DNA from: Chloroflexota bacterium
GTDB lineage: Bacteria > Chloroflexota > Anaerolineae > Promineifilales > Promineifilaceae
DNA length: 64,000 bases
Reading direction: 5' to 3'
Assembly (NCBI GenBank): GCA_018004935.1
Contig: JAGNBF010000027.1
Coordinates: 1 to 64,000, forward strand
A program made the position numbers and the translations under genes. The notes beneath the pieces are model-generated. The model was not told where the DNA came from and searched no databases. It saw only the letters and a list, made by a program, of their open reading frames with translations. Positions 51,853 to 61,700 of the stretch are shown here, piece by piece (position 1 is the first letter of the stretch; each line of letters begins with the position of its first letter).

Positions 51853-53511
51853 TCAGGTAAGTTGACTGGTGGAGAGGACAAAAACCTTTAAAAATTTGTC
51901 TTCTGTAAGGGAAATAGGGTTGATGGCTTCTGTGGCAAACTGGTTGCTAATGAGGTTATGAGTACTTTGCGAGATGAGAATGGTTTCGGTGGGCGCGGCG
52001 CGGCCTACATATTGGGCGGTCAGGACGGTTTCGCCACTGGTTTCATGCAAAGGGACAAAACCAGTATGCAACCCAAAACGAATTTTGTAATCGGGCATGC
52101 TGGTACGAATTTGGGCTGTCTTTTGCCGTAATTCTAATGCGGCCAGGATAGGGCGTGGAGCGGTTTCCGGTATACTGGTTGGCGTGTCGAAAGTGGCAAT
52201 GAAGCCGTTTTCCGTACGATTGACAAGGTTTCCCCCGTGGGCCTCAATGGAGTCGGTGAACAACTTCCAGATGGGGTGATCGGGCATGGCCTGTAAATAT
52301 TTGTTGGTGTTGGCAACAAGGATGGTAACGAGTTTGCGTTTGGACGCGGCCGCAGATGCGGCCGCCTGCTCTAACCTTACCTGCAACTGTCCCTTCATCC
52401 GCTCCGCCAGTTCCATCCCCCGTAAACTGACCTTCTCCCACTGCGTTTCGATCACGGGTTTGGCCAGATCAATCCCTTTCTGCACTTCTGCCTGAATGTG
52501 CGTCAGATCCGGCATGGCGATGCGGCCAGGAGTAGAGGGGGCCTGGACAACTGTGGCATCCGGGTCAGTGGGGATACGAGGGGTGCTGAGAGGCATGGCG
52601 ACAGTAGGTGCGGCCGCGATAACCTGTGCCGTCGGCATTTTCTGAGCCGTCAAATCGGCTAACATCTGATCGATACTCTGGTAGCGAGTGTCTGGGTTCT
52701 TTTCCAGACTTTTCAGAATGACAGCTTCTAACCAGGCGGGCAGGTGGGGGGCAATCGTACTAGGTGCAGGCGGGGCTTCGGTCACTTGTTTGACAATTAG
52801 CCCTACCTGAGTGTCCGATTGGAAGGGAAGTTCGCCCGTTGCCAGTTCGTAAAGCATGACGCCCAGGCTGTAAATATCGGTGCGAGCATCACCGGCCATG
52901 CCTTTGCATTGTTCTGGCGACATGTAGGCGGGTGTGCCCATCACTGTGCCTGTGGCGGTGAGCCGGTTGTCGGTGACAATCTTAGCCAGACCAAAATCGG
53001 TGAGGATAACGCGGCCGCGGTTATCTAACATCACATTTGCCGGTTTCACATCCCGATGAATCATTTCATGTTCATGAGCGTAAGCCAGAGCTTCCCCCAC
53101 ATCCTTGATAATGCGGATCACATCATCCTGATTGAACCGCTCATTACGGCTTTTCATCTGGCTGAGTCTACTGCTGAGCGTATCGCCATCAATAAATTCC
53201 ATCACCATATAAGGACGGCCCTCGTCCACATCATAATCATACACCTGCACAATGTGCGGGTGGCGTAGCGCGGCTACGTTTTGGGCTTCCCGCTGGAAAC
53301 GGGTAATAAATTCCGGGTCTTTGGCCAGATAGGGGTGAATAACTTTAATGGCGACATGCCGGTTTAGCGAAGGCTGGAACGCCTTGTACACCTCTGCCAT
53401 GCCCCCGCCACCCAATGAAGTTAGAATGTCAAACTTGCCGATAGTCTGGCCGACGAGGTCAGTGGATTGGTTACTGGACTGTTTATGAGAGGGTGATTTA
53501 CGCTTTGCCAT
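51853..53511 (-). CDS. Ser/Thr kinase fused to degenerate class III cyclase domain
   Basis: 552 residues. The kinase domain (about 20-290) is intact: GGGGMAEVYKAFQ, VAIKVIHPYL, HRDVKPANVML, TDFGLAKI, AYMSPEQC. After a linker and a helix (about 340-385), the C-terminal 165 residues resemble class III adenylate/guanylate cyclase homology domains: KRKLVTILVANTNKYL, NGFIATFDTPTS, IRFGLHTGFVPLH. The metal-binding Asp of the usual 'FAD' block is Asn in VAN, so catalysis is unlikely and it may be a regulatory nucleotide-binding or dimerisation module. No membrane helix is visible. It is flanked by repeats and probably stands alone. Confidence 0.9.
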   Translation of the reverse strand: MAKRKSPSHKQSSNQSTDLVGQTIGKFDILTSLGGGGMAEVYKAFQPSLNRHVAIKVIHPYLAKDPEFITRFQREAQNVAALRHPHIVQVYDYDVDEGRPYMVMEFIDGDTLSSRLSQMKSRNERFNQDDVIRIIKDVGEALAYAHEHEMIHRDVKPANVMLDNRGRVILTDFGLAKIVTDNRLTATGTVMGTPAYMSPEQCKGMAGDARTDIYSLGVMLYELATGELPFQSDTQVGLIVKQVTEAPPAPSTIAPHLPAWLEAVILKSLEKNPDTRYQSIDQMLADLTAQKMPTAQVIAAAPTVAMPLSTPRIPTDPDATVVQAPSTPGRIAMPDLTHIQAEVQKGIDLAKPVIETQWEKVSLRGMELAERMKGQLQVRLEQAAASAAASKRKLVTILVANTNKYLQAMPDHPIWKLFTDSIEAHGGNLVNRTENGFIATFDTPTSIPETAPRPILAALELRQKTAQIRTSMPDYKIRFGLHTGFVPLHETSGETVLTAQYVGRAAPTETILISQSTHNLISNQFATEAINPISLTEDKFLKVFVLSTSQLT

Positions 53512-54173
53512 AGCAGGGGTAACTATACCATTTTCCCGGTTGATTGGGGAGAGGGGGCATATACCCGCAATGCTCCATTTGGTTTGCTCCTGGCGTTTGC
53601 CGTTTTCTCGAGAAGGTGAACAGCCTAAAAGGTTGTTCTACGGCTTGGGCCAACTTTTGGCGGCCAACGGTTTTTGCGTTTTTCTACAAGAATACAGGCC
53701 GGGAATGGTTATCACGAAAGACCCATCTCTCTGCGATTCCAGCGAGAAGGAGAAAACCGTCACAACAACTGGAAACAGCAAGACCGCTACCGCCCCTTCC
53801 CAGCGAGAAGGGGGAAACCCCCTTCGTGTCATTTTTCGCGGGCGTCTGCCCGCGAAAAATGACACGAGAAAAAGTTCCCCGCCCCTGGGGCGGGATTAGG
53901 GTGGGGGTGGTCTCGGCTAAACCTGGCACGGCAATAAAGCAACACGGTGACAGGGTGAAAAGCGTAACCGTTCAGTTCAGAGACGATTTCAGGCCGTTTT
54001 GGTTACTTCAACGGATTTGGAAAGGAACGGAGTAAAGACAACCTCTGGAAAATCCGTTGATATAACCCGATTGAACGCTTACCGAAAAGCCGAACGATTT
54101 TAGCCGACGCCACCACATTTTATTGAGAAGATGCAAAAAATTTAATAATTTTGATAAATAATCAAAAATATTG
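53512..54173. repeat. Repeat-filled intergenic region
   Basis: No gene seen. It holds the 'aggctgt' module (53577-53672), a perfect 19-bp covarying hairpin (53825-53866) and a GTTCCCCGCCCCTGGGGC module (53873-53908). A-T-rich DNA follows (54120-54173) ahead of the next promoter. Confidence 0.75.
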
Positions 54174-54202
54174 TTGACAACAGCAAATAATTTGTGTATC
54201 CT
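54174..54202 (+). promoter_or_regulatory. Sigma-70-type promoter of the DUF2089 gene
   Basis: TTGACA (54174-54179), 17-base spacer, TATCCT (54197-54202), in A-T-rich DNA. AAGGAG follows at 54212-54217 and the ATG at 54224, so the leader is short. This is the clearest promoter in the window. Confidence 0.8.
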
Positions 54203-54223
54203 GCACGGTGTAAGGAGCAAACA

Positions 54224-54619
54224 ATGCGTAAACTCATCGAACAATGTCCGGCCTGTGGGGGTGAGATGATTGTCACCCAGCAAAGTTGTACCCGTTGCGA
54301 GACTGTGGTGTTGGGACGTTTTAAACCCGACATCTTCTCGCGACTTTCCCCCGAAAGTCTCAACTTTATCATCGTCTTTGTTAAAAACCGGGGCAACATT
54401 AAAGAGATGGAACGGGAGTTAGGCCTCTCCTATTGGACCATCCGCAACCGGCTAAATGAAGTGATTGCCGAATTGGGGTTTGAGACGCGGGCGGAAGACG
54501 CGGCCGCAACCCAACCCACCTTGCAACGGCAAGACATTTTGGCCCGGCTGGAAAGTGGCGAACTTACGGTAGAAGAAGCGACAGCCCGGCTGGAACAGTT
54601 ACGCTTGAGTGCTTCGTAG
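54224..54619 (+). CDS. DUF2089 zinc-binding regulator-like protein
   Basis: 131 residues. The N-terminal zinc ribbon has C8, C11, C22 and C25 (CPACGG, CTRC). The DUF2089 core follows: FSRLSPESLNFIIVFVKNRG, NIKEMERELGLSYWTIRNRL. The latter is a likely helix-turn-helix. A short C-terminal helical hairpin (ARLESGELTVEEATARLEQL) resembles the module that opens the next gene product. DUF2089 proteins are thought to be DNA-binding regulators. A consensus promoter and ribosome site precede it. A role in regulating the following helical-repeat gene is inference. Confidence 0.9.
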   Translation: MRKLIEQCPACGGEMIVTQQSCTRCETVVLGRFKPDIFSRLSPESLNFIIVFVKNRGNIKEMERELGLSYWTIRNRLNEVIAELGFETRAEDAAATQPTLQRQDILARLESGELTVEEATARLEQLRLSAS

Positions 54620-54669
54620 CTCAATCGCGCGATTTATCCCTTTTAAGTAATCGTTCGTATTTAACTTAG

Positions 54670-54797
54670 CGGTTTGCTGTGGTCGGTCTCCTGACCGCGC
54701 CACCCAACTTAAGGTTTTCGGGATTTCGTGGGGTACGGGCAACCACAAGGGTTGCCCCTACAGATGGTGTCACCCCCTGAAATCCCGAAGACCCAAA
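54670..54797. repeat. GGTCTCCTGACCG-family copy plus short 110-bp-family copy
   Basis: 54670-54712 is the first family. 54712-54797 is a deleted version of the 16488 family that keeps both ends and the GGCAACCACAAGGGTTGCC core. They lie between the DUF2089 gene and the next gene. Confidence 0.8.
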
Positions 54798-54865
54798 CCG
54801 ATTTTTTCAACGCGGCCGCAAGGACGGTGGCTTCAACACGTCCGGTGGCCTCAGGAGCAAATGCG

Positions 54866-56068
54866 ATGTTAGACCTCAAACAAGAACGCACTATGATTTT
54901 AGAAATGTTAGCCAAAGGAAAAATTTCGGCCGAAGAGGCGGGGCGGTTATTAGATGCCTTAGGCGGGTTGAAAGAAAAAGAGCCGGAAGCGGTCGCAGAA
55001 TTTGCGGGTACGCCTTTTACCCCCTTGCACCCCCCATCCCCTCCCCAAGCTCCTATCCCCCCTGTACCTCCAGGGAGGCCAGGATTCTCCATCATGCCGC
55101 CACCGGTACGCGGCCGCAATCGGGACCGAGACCGGGATCATCGTAACCCCAAATTAGTATCAGACCGGTTTGCGGCCGCGATGGCTGAAGTTGGCCTTAC
55201 TGACCTGGACGAAGACGAACTCTGGCAACTCCAAATTCACCACGTTCGCCCAGAATATATCCGCCAACTTCAGGCGGCCGGTTTAGACAAACTAGAAGTG
55301 GATGATGTGGTGCAATTTGCTATCCATCATGTCAAACCAGAACTCATTCGTTCCCTGCGTGACCTGGGGTTGAAGGAGTTCGACACAGATGATGTCGTGC
55401 AACTAGGCATTCATCACATCAAGCCGGAGATGGTGCAAACCCTGCTGAAAATGGGATTTACTGAATTAACTGTGTCAGACATTGTGCAACTGGGTATTCA
55501 TAACATTCGCCCAGAAATGATCCTGGCTGTGCGGGAGGCGGGTCTCACCGACCTGAGCATTGATGACATCGTGCAACTCGGTATTCACAACGTGCGCCCA
55601 GAGATGGTACAAGAGATCCGCCAGATATGGCCACAGGCTACTTTAGACGACATTCTGGAGATGGGCATCCACAATGTGCGCCCCAAATTGATTCATGAAC
55701 TGCGCGAAATGGGTTTTACCGAGATGACCGTAGATGATCTGGTGCAAATGTCTATTCATGGGGTAACGCGCAAATTTGTTGCCGCCATGCGGGAACTGAA
55801 TCTGCCTGATCTGAACCTGGAAAACCTGGTGGAGATGCGTATTCATGGGGTATCACGCACCTATGCCCAGGACATGGCCGCCCTGAATCTGCCCGATTTC
55901 TCGGCTGAGCAACTGGTGGAGTTGCGCCTTCATGGCGTTTCTGGGGATTTTGCCCGGCAGGCGAAGGCCAAATTGGGGAAAGAACTGACCGCGGCCGCGC
56001 TCGTTGATTATCGTGTCTCTGGCGAATGGGGTTTTGAGGACGATGAGGAGGATGACGACGAAGAATAG
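54866..56068 (+). CDS. Helical-repeat protein with SHOCT-like N-terminus (about ten 27-residue repeats)
   Basis: 400 residues from the ATG at 54866, preceded by AGGAG at 54853-54857; the longer frame from 54728 crosses a repeat. Residues 1-35 (ERTMILEMLAKGKISAEEAG, RLLDAL) resemble the short helical hairpin that ends the DUF2089 protein. After a Pro-rich linker come about ten units of 27 residues, each near 'GL..L..DDVVQLGIHNVRPEMVQ' with an invariant IH[HNG]V core. The C-terminus is very acidic. Similar repeats occur in some BlaR1-type and anti-sigma-like proteins, probably as protein-binding solenoids. No membrane segment was seen. Confidence 0.8.
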   Translation: MLDLKQERTMILEMLAKGKISAEEAGRLLDALGGLKEKEPEAVAEFAGTPFTPLHPPSPPQAPIPPVPPGRPGFSIMPPPVRGRNRDRDRDHRNPKLVSDRFAAAMAEVGLTDLDEDELWQLQIHHVRPEYIRQLQAAGLDKLEVDDVVQFAIHHVKPELIRSLRDLGLKEFDTDDVVQLGIHHIKPEMVQTLLKMGFTELTVSDIVQLGIHNIRPEMILAVREAGLTDLSIDDIVQLGIHNVRPEMVQEIRQIWPQATLDDILEMGIHNVRPKLIHELREMGFTEMTVDDLVQMSIHGVTRKFVAAMRELNLPDLNLENLVEMRIHGVSRTYAQDMAALNLPDFSAEQLVELRLHGVSGDFARQAKAKLGKELTAAALVDYRVSGEWGFEDDEEDDDEE

Positions 56069-56069
56069 G

Positions 56070-56150
56070 GGCTGGCCTTGTGCCTGCCCCGTGTGGGGTA
56101 CAGGCAATCCTTGTGGTTGCCCGTACCCCAGGAAATCCTGAAGAACCCTT
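56070..56150. repeat. Shortened 110-bp-family copy between convergent genes
   Basis: GGGCTGGCCTTGTGCCTGCC to GAAATCCTGAAGAACCC, containing the GGCAATCCTTGTGGTTGCC core. It lies at the shared 3' end of two convergent genes and can fold into a hairpin. Confidence 0.85.
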
Positions 56151-57327
56151 ATTCTATAAGTAGCACCCACTCCGCCGTAATGGTTTCCCCCCCCACTTCC
56201 ATACTGGCGGTCACGGTCAAGTTGCCCGTCTGACCAGCAGGGAGAGCCAGATCAAGTTCCCAATAGCCAAAATTATCTACGCCCACCGTTGTCAGGGGCA
56301 GGATAGCGATACCGCCCAGGGTAGCTGACAATTGCATACCACTTTCTGGCGCATTAACAGCCACCCCAAATAGAGTTGTGGTGGTTCCGGCGGTGTATTC
56401 AGCAAAAGTCGGGTTGCCCAGTTCAATGCGACCAGCACCCGTTTCCGCGGCCGCGAGCAGGACAATCGGTATTTGGGTCTGGCGCCAGTCTGGGGTATTC
56501 GGTGCACCAGTAGCCACAACCGCGCAAGCAGGCCCACTCAGGTCTGGGGGCAGAATGATAAACCCACGCCATTCGCCGCCACTGATGGTGAAACTTTGCG
56601 CGGCCGCGACCGTACCACAATTATCCGCCAGTATGGCGATGGTCAGCGTATCACTGATAACATCCAGGGCTGTCCCCTCAAAAAAGGCGGCATAACCCGC
56701 CACCAACGTAGCCCCTGCGGCGGGGCGCTCCAGACGCAGAATCGCCCCTTCAGAGTCTGTCCCAGGGAGTAAGGTAATATCCACCAACACGTTCTCACTG
56801 CCGGTGCTGGCTACCAGTCGGGCAATCCCTGTTACTGAGGGGGGTACAGCGAGGGTGGTTAACCAGGCTCCAGTGTTGGTATCTACCGAAGCGGTGCCTG
56901 TGACAAGAGTGGCCGTGCCTGCCTGGAGAGAAAGGTTTACTGACGCGGCCGCGGCCGGGTCAACCTGTCCACTGACTGTCAGATCTGTTTCTGCCGTTAC
57001 CTCACTACCCCTGACTGGCTGGATGACAGTCAGAGGCACAATCACGGGTTCGGGCGTATGGGTGGGTTCTGGTTCCGTGGTGGCTGTGGCTTCTGGTTCT
57101 ATAGTGGCTATAGGTGAAGGTGTTACTGTGGGGTTATTGGTAGCCGTGGGTTCGTCAGAAGGGGAAACAATGGGCGCGGTGGTAGCCGTGGGGGCCGGGA
57201 GGGTATTGGTTGCGGCCGCGATTTCTGTTGTGGTAGTTGGTGTTTCTGTGATCTCATTACCACAGGCCACGAGAATCAGCGTCAGGAATAGTAATAGGAT
57301 TATGCGGTTCAAACGTTTCATGGACAA
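56149..57327 (-). CDS. Surface lipoprotein with Gmad2/Ig-like domains
   Basis: 392 residues. A lipoprotein signal peptide ends in LILVACGN with the lipidated Cys at residue 22. A Thr/Pro/Glu-rich stalk follows (about 28-95). Then come beta-sandwich domains: VIQPVRGSEVTAETDLTVSG and LRLERPAAGATLVAGYAAFF resemble paired spore-germination Gmad2-type Ig-like domains. A third, IELGNPTFAEYTAGTTTTLF, leads to a terminal strand-rich part. It is probably anchored outside the membrane and binds a ligand. The Thr/Pro stalk resembles those of the window's membrane proteins. Its maturation would need an Lgt enzyme. Confidence 0.82.
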   Translation of the reverse strand: MSMKRLNRIILLLFLTLILVACGNEITETPTTTTEIAAATNTLPAPTATTAPIVSPSDEPTATNNPTVTPSPIATIEPEATATTEPEPTHTPEPVIVPLTVIQPVRGSEVTAETDLTVSGQVDPAAAASVNLSLQAGTATLVTGTASVDTNTGAWLTTLAVPPSVTGIARLVASTGSENVLVDITLLPGTDSEGAILRLERPAAGATLVAGYAAFFEGTALDVISDTLTIAILADNCGTVAAAQSFTISGGEWRGFIILPPDLSGPACAVVATGAPNTPDWRQTQIPIVLLAAAETGAGRIELGNPTFAEYTAGTTTTLFGVAVNAPESGMQLSATLGGIAILPLTTVGVDNFGYWELDLALPAGQTGNLTVTASMEVGGETITAEWVLLIE

Positions 57328-58788
57328 CCTCGTTCAATTGGTTTGTAATCTTAGGATTTATAGGGTTGATCGAGCCGGGTTCCTGACCGTGCTCGGTGTG
57401 GTTCGGTGGGGACACCGGCCACAGCGCGTAAGTCCTAATCTGTTTGTCAGTATATACTTACCACGGTCCTAAAGTGACATTTTGTTTGCGGCCACTGCTG
57501 GGTAAGCCTGGACTGAAGTGAAGACCCATCCCCCTACAATTCCCAAAGAGAAGGGGGAAACCGCACCAGAAATATACTGGCAACGGGCACAACTTGAGGT
57601 TTTTTCGCCCTGTCGCCCTCTCGCTTTGTCGCCGCGTCGAGTATAGTTCCCCGCCCATGAGGGCGAGGTTAGGGGTGAGGGTCGCCTCGGATAAACGGAT
57701 CATGAGACCGAGCACAAATACATGGCCCCATTCCCACCCTGATGATCAAGCGTATGGTGATGATTGAATGACCTAAACCACCACTCTCTAGGAAAACGTC
57801 AGATTATACCCTTTGGCAGTATAACATCAGCAATTCTCAATAGACATTATCAGCAATAGCATTTGGAAACCTTCCGAAGGTTTGTACCTTTGAGTAGTTA
57901 GTTGACATAAACCTTCGGAAGGTTATTACCGATAAACTGTAATTTAACCAACGGTTAAAATCGTTGGACTCCAGGAGCACGCTCGAAAAATGGCCAACCC
58001 GTAGAACAGCCTTTCAGGTTGTTCGCCCTCTCATGAAAACAAAAAATAGGCGCAACAATACATGTCCTCAAGGACTGAGCTTGCCGAAGCCCGGCTTTGC
58101 CTGTATAGAGAGCGCACAGCCTGGATGTGCTACGCCAGTTGACCGTCGGGCTATCAATACCAGGCCCTGCGGGCTAAAACCCCAGGCCAGCGGCCTTTGT
58201 AAAAACAGCCCGGTTGTTTTACGTCCGGGCGGGTCTGGCGGATGAATTTATATGAGCGTTCAGTTATCCCGGTTCGTAACGGTTCAGTCATGAAGTTGAA
58301 CTTTTCTCTGGTAACTGACCCTCACCCCCAGCCCCTCTCCCCCTTTGGGAGAAGGGAGTTGGTTCCCTCGCCCTTTGTTCTTTAAATTTTTAATCGGGTA
58401 ACGCCTTCATTGACCCCATTCCCCCTGCCGATTCCCGGGGGAAGGGGGGAATTCCCATGGGGCATTTTTCGGGGCATTCGCCCCGAAAAATGCCCCTTAG
58501 AAAAGTTTCCTGCCCCCGGGGGTGGGGTTAGGGGTGGGGGGGATTCCATTACCTGATTAATTTTTTAAACGACAATGGGGAGAGGGTTAGGGGGTGTATC
58601 GTTACAACGTTGGGAAGGCTGAACGGTTATCCCGGTTCTTTGGGGTTTTGTGGGGTACGGGCAACCCTTGTCGTTGCCTCACACGGGGCACAAGGCCAGC
58701 CCTTACATCTGGTGTCAACCCCCTGAATTCCCCAAAAACCGCTGACCTTATTGTGAACCCCTCATCATTTGGCGTAAAATACGAACAC
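57328..58788. repeat. Large repeat-filled intergenic region
   Basis: No gene seen in 1.46 kb. In order: GGTCTCCTGACCG-family copy (57367-57436), TACTTACCACGGTCCTAAA module (57453-57471), GTTCCCCGCCC module (57645-57685) and a MITE-like end CAGCAATTCTCAAT (57828-57841). Then an ACCTTCGGAAGGT pair (57868-57928), the inverted 'aggctgt' module (57951-58062), a CTTG(C/T)CGAAG module (58066-58092) and a GCCCGGTTG/GTCCGGGC area (58140-58240). Last are the 190-bp composite with its hairpin (58384-58576) and a 110-bp-family copy (58637-58742). Confidence 0.8.
58459..58496. repeat. Perfect 17-bp hairpin identical to that at 34514-34551
   Basis: Part of the 190-bp block shared with 34438-34630; arms GGGGCATTTTTCGGGGC, loop ATTC. 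Confidence 0.9.
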
Positions 58789-61700
58789 ATGAGCGACCGT
58801 ATATCCACATCCCCGTCTCCTTCTCCTGCCCTTTTTCGGATGGTGCAACCGCTCATGCGGCTGATCTGGGTAATGATCGCCATTCTGGTGATTATGGTAA
58901 TGGCGGCCGCGTTGCCGGTTCGCCTGGAACAATTATTGACTGAGGCCGAGAATAATGCCGCCACCCTGGAGACCATTCAACTCTCGCCTACGTTGTACGC
59001 CTTTTACTTTCTCTTTGTAGATTACTTGCCGCCGTTGGTGTTTACTCTCATTGGGTTATTTCTCTTTACCAGCCACACTGACTCTCCCATGACGCTTTTC
59101 ACTTCGACGATGCTTCTTAGTGTGGCGGTTACCTTTAGCCCTCTCGTGACACAGGCTCTGGTGATGGTGTTCCCTGGCTGGCAACTGGCTGTTTCTTTCT
59201 TGCAAGGAATGGGCGCGGCCGCGACCGTTACCTTCTTTTATGTTTTTCCCGATGGTTATTTCATCCCCCCCTGGACCCGTTGGGCATCGCTGTTCTGGTT
59301 GGTCTTGAGCCTGCTGTGGGGATTTGTTCCCAACGTCCCCCTAAACCCCTTCCATCACCCCGACTCTATGACCGTGCTTGTCTTAGGTTTGGGCGCCAGC
59401 TCCCTCATCTACGTTCAATTTTACCGTTACCAACAGGTCTCCACTCCCTTACAGCGGCAACAAACCAAATGGATTATCTTTGGCCTGACAATGGCTGTGT
59501 TAGGCTACACCATTTTTGCCGCCTTGCATCTGAATTTACCGATGGTGCAGGAATCGGCCACCGCCGCCCTGATTTTTAACCTGTGGGGGCCTCTGTTCCT
59601 GAACAAATTGCCCCTGATTTTGGTACCCCTGGCAATTGCCTTCTCCATCGTCCATTATCGCCTGTGGGATATAGACTTTGTGATCAATCAGGCGTTGGTG
59701 TGGGGGGTATTTACCCTCACCCTGAGTCTGGCAACCTATGTCACCATTACCCTGGTCCAACTGCTTTTCCTCCGCCTGACGGGGGCCGAATCCACCCTGG
59801 CGCTCATTTTGTCTACGGTCATCATTGCCGCCGTTTTTCAGCCCTGGTGGCGCACCGTCCAACACCAGATTGATATTCGTTTTAACCGGTCACAACTGGA
59901 CCGCCGGAAACAGTTCTTTGATTTTGCCCGTAATTTGCGCACCTTTATCTCTCTTTCCCCTCTGTTAGGCGAATTGACCCGCAAAACGGCGGATTTGCTT
60001 CAGGCGGAGTATAGTGCTTTGTTTTTGCGGCAAGAAGATAACACCTTTACCCTGGCACATAGCTGGCAAATTCCTCCCGAGATGCCGGTAGAAGTGCCAC
60101 GAGCGGTGGTGTTATATCTGAGTACACGTCCTGTTCTCCTTTCTGAGCGCAACCGTTTTCATGTGATTGTGCCTTTGTATACGCCACTCGTGGGGCGGCA
60201 AATGGTTATTGGGTATCTGGCGCTGGGGCCGCGACAGGCAGGGAAACGGTATGCTCGCGAGGAGCGTTATTTGTTGACCCACCTGGCGGATCAGGGGGGG
60301 AGTGCCTTGCGGGTGGCCCAACTTATTGAGAAGCAACAGGAAGAGATGAAACGGCGTGAGGAAGCGGAACGGCAATTGGAAGCAATTCGCCGCTCTCCTT
60401 CAGGGCGTGCGGCCGCGCTGGCGACCGAACTCATTGCCCAACCCCACACCGTCCTGGACCGCATTCACACCCTGGCCCAAACGGCCGGGCAAGATCTAAG
60501 CGCGGCCGCGTTGCTGGATAATCTGCCTAAAGCCCTCAGTAACCTGGATCATTTTGACCTGGCCCATCTGGCTACCGGGTTCAATTACCTTTTCACCAGC
60601 CAATATACACCCGAACTGCTACCCATTGGCTTGCGCCATATCATTGAGGCTTTAACGAACCTGGGCGACCAGTTAGGGCCAGATGGGGCTGAGGCGTTAG
60701 CCGTCTATCGGTTATGCCAGCAGGCTCTGGAAGCCCACACCATCCCCCAGATTACGGCATTACGGCCGCATCTTGCCATCGAAGAAGGGTTCCATTCTAC
60801 CTTTACCGTAGACCTGGCCTGCACCCTCACCGAATTACAATCCCCCGCCGAAGCCCATCACGCCTATGAACGAGTTGAATCGGCGGAAGATCGGCTGGCC
60901 TATCTCGTCAGTGCCGTAGATGGGTTGCGCCACGTAGATGTCATCGCCCGGTCAGATCTGGGGCGTGCCGACCGGCCTCTCATCCAGCATATTGTCGCTA
61001 ACTGGTTAGCGATTACTACCGGGGCGATGAGCGAATTGCACACCCGTGCCCGGCTCATTTGCCAACTGGTGACCCGGCGTACCTGGGAGCATCAGGATGT
61101 GCCCCTGGTGCTGAGCCTGACCAATGTGGGGCGGGGCATGGCCGTTAAAGTGCGCATCTCGTTGGCCCCTTCGTCCCAGTATGAACGGCTTGATGAAGCG
61201 ATGATAGTGGAACAGTTGGCGTATGGTGATGAGGTACAGGTGACACTCAAAGTGCGGCCGCAACCGCCCGCTGGTCAGGACCATTTTCGTGCTCGTTTTG
61301 TTATCCAGTATGCCGACCCATCTGGGGCTGACCAAATGGAGCAATTTGCCGATGTGGTTTCTTTGATGACCACCAGCGAAGGCAAATTCCGCTTCATTCC
61401 CAACCCATATGTGGTAGGGACACCCCTTCAGCCCGGTTCACGCCTCTTTTTTGGGCGCGAAGATGTGCTCCAGTTTGTGCAAGAGAACCTCGCGGCCGCG
61501 CACCGCAACAACCTGGTGCTCATCGGTCAGCGGCGTACCGGCAAAACGTCCATCCTCAAACAACTCCCTGTGCGCCTGGGAGATGAGTTTGTTCCTGTTT
61601 ATCTTGATGGGCAGGCAATGGGACTGGACCCAGGGTTGGATCAATTTTTCCTTAGCCTGGCCACAGAGATTACCTTTGCCCTCGAAGATCGAGGTTTTCA

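Noticed and set aside
57964-58245. A 93-codon frame in the large intergenic region
   Set aside because: It is built from several interspersed repeat modules and has no family resemblance.
58594-58788. Longer start of the membrane sensor-ATPase gene
   Set aside because: The upstream segment is a copy of the 110-bp intergenic repeat family.
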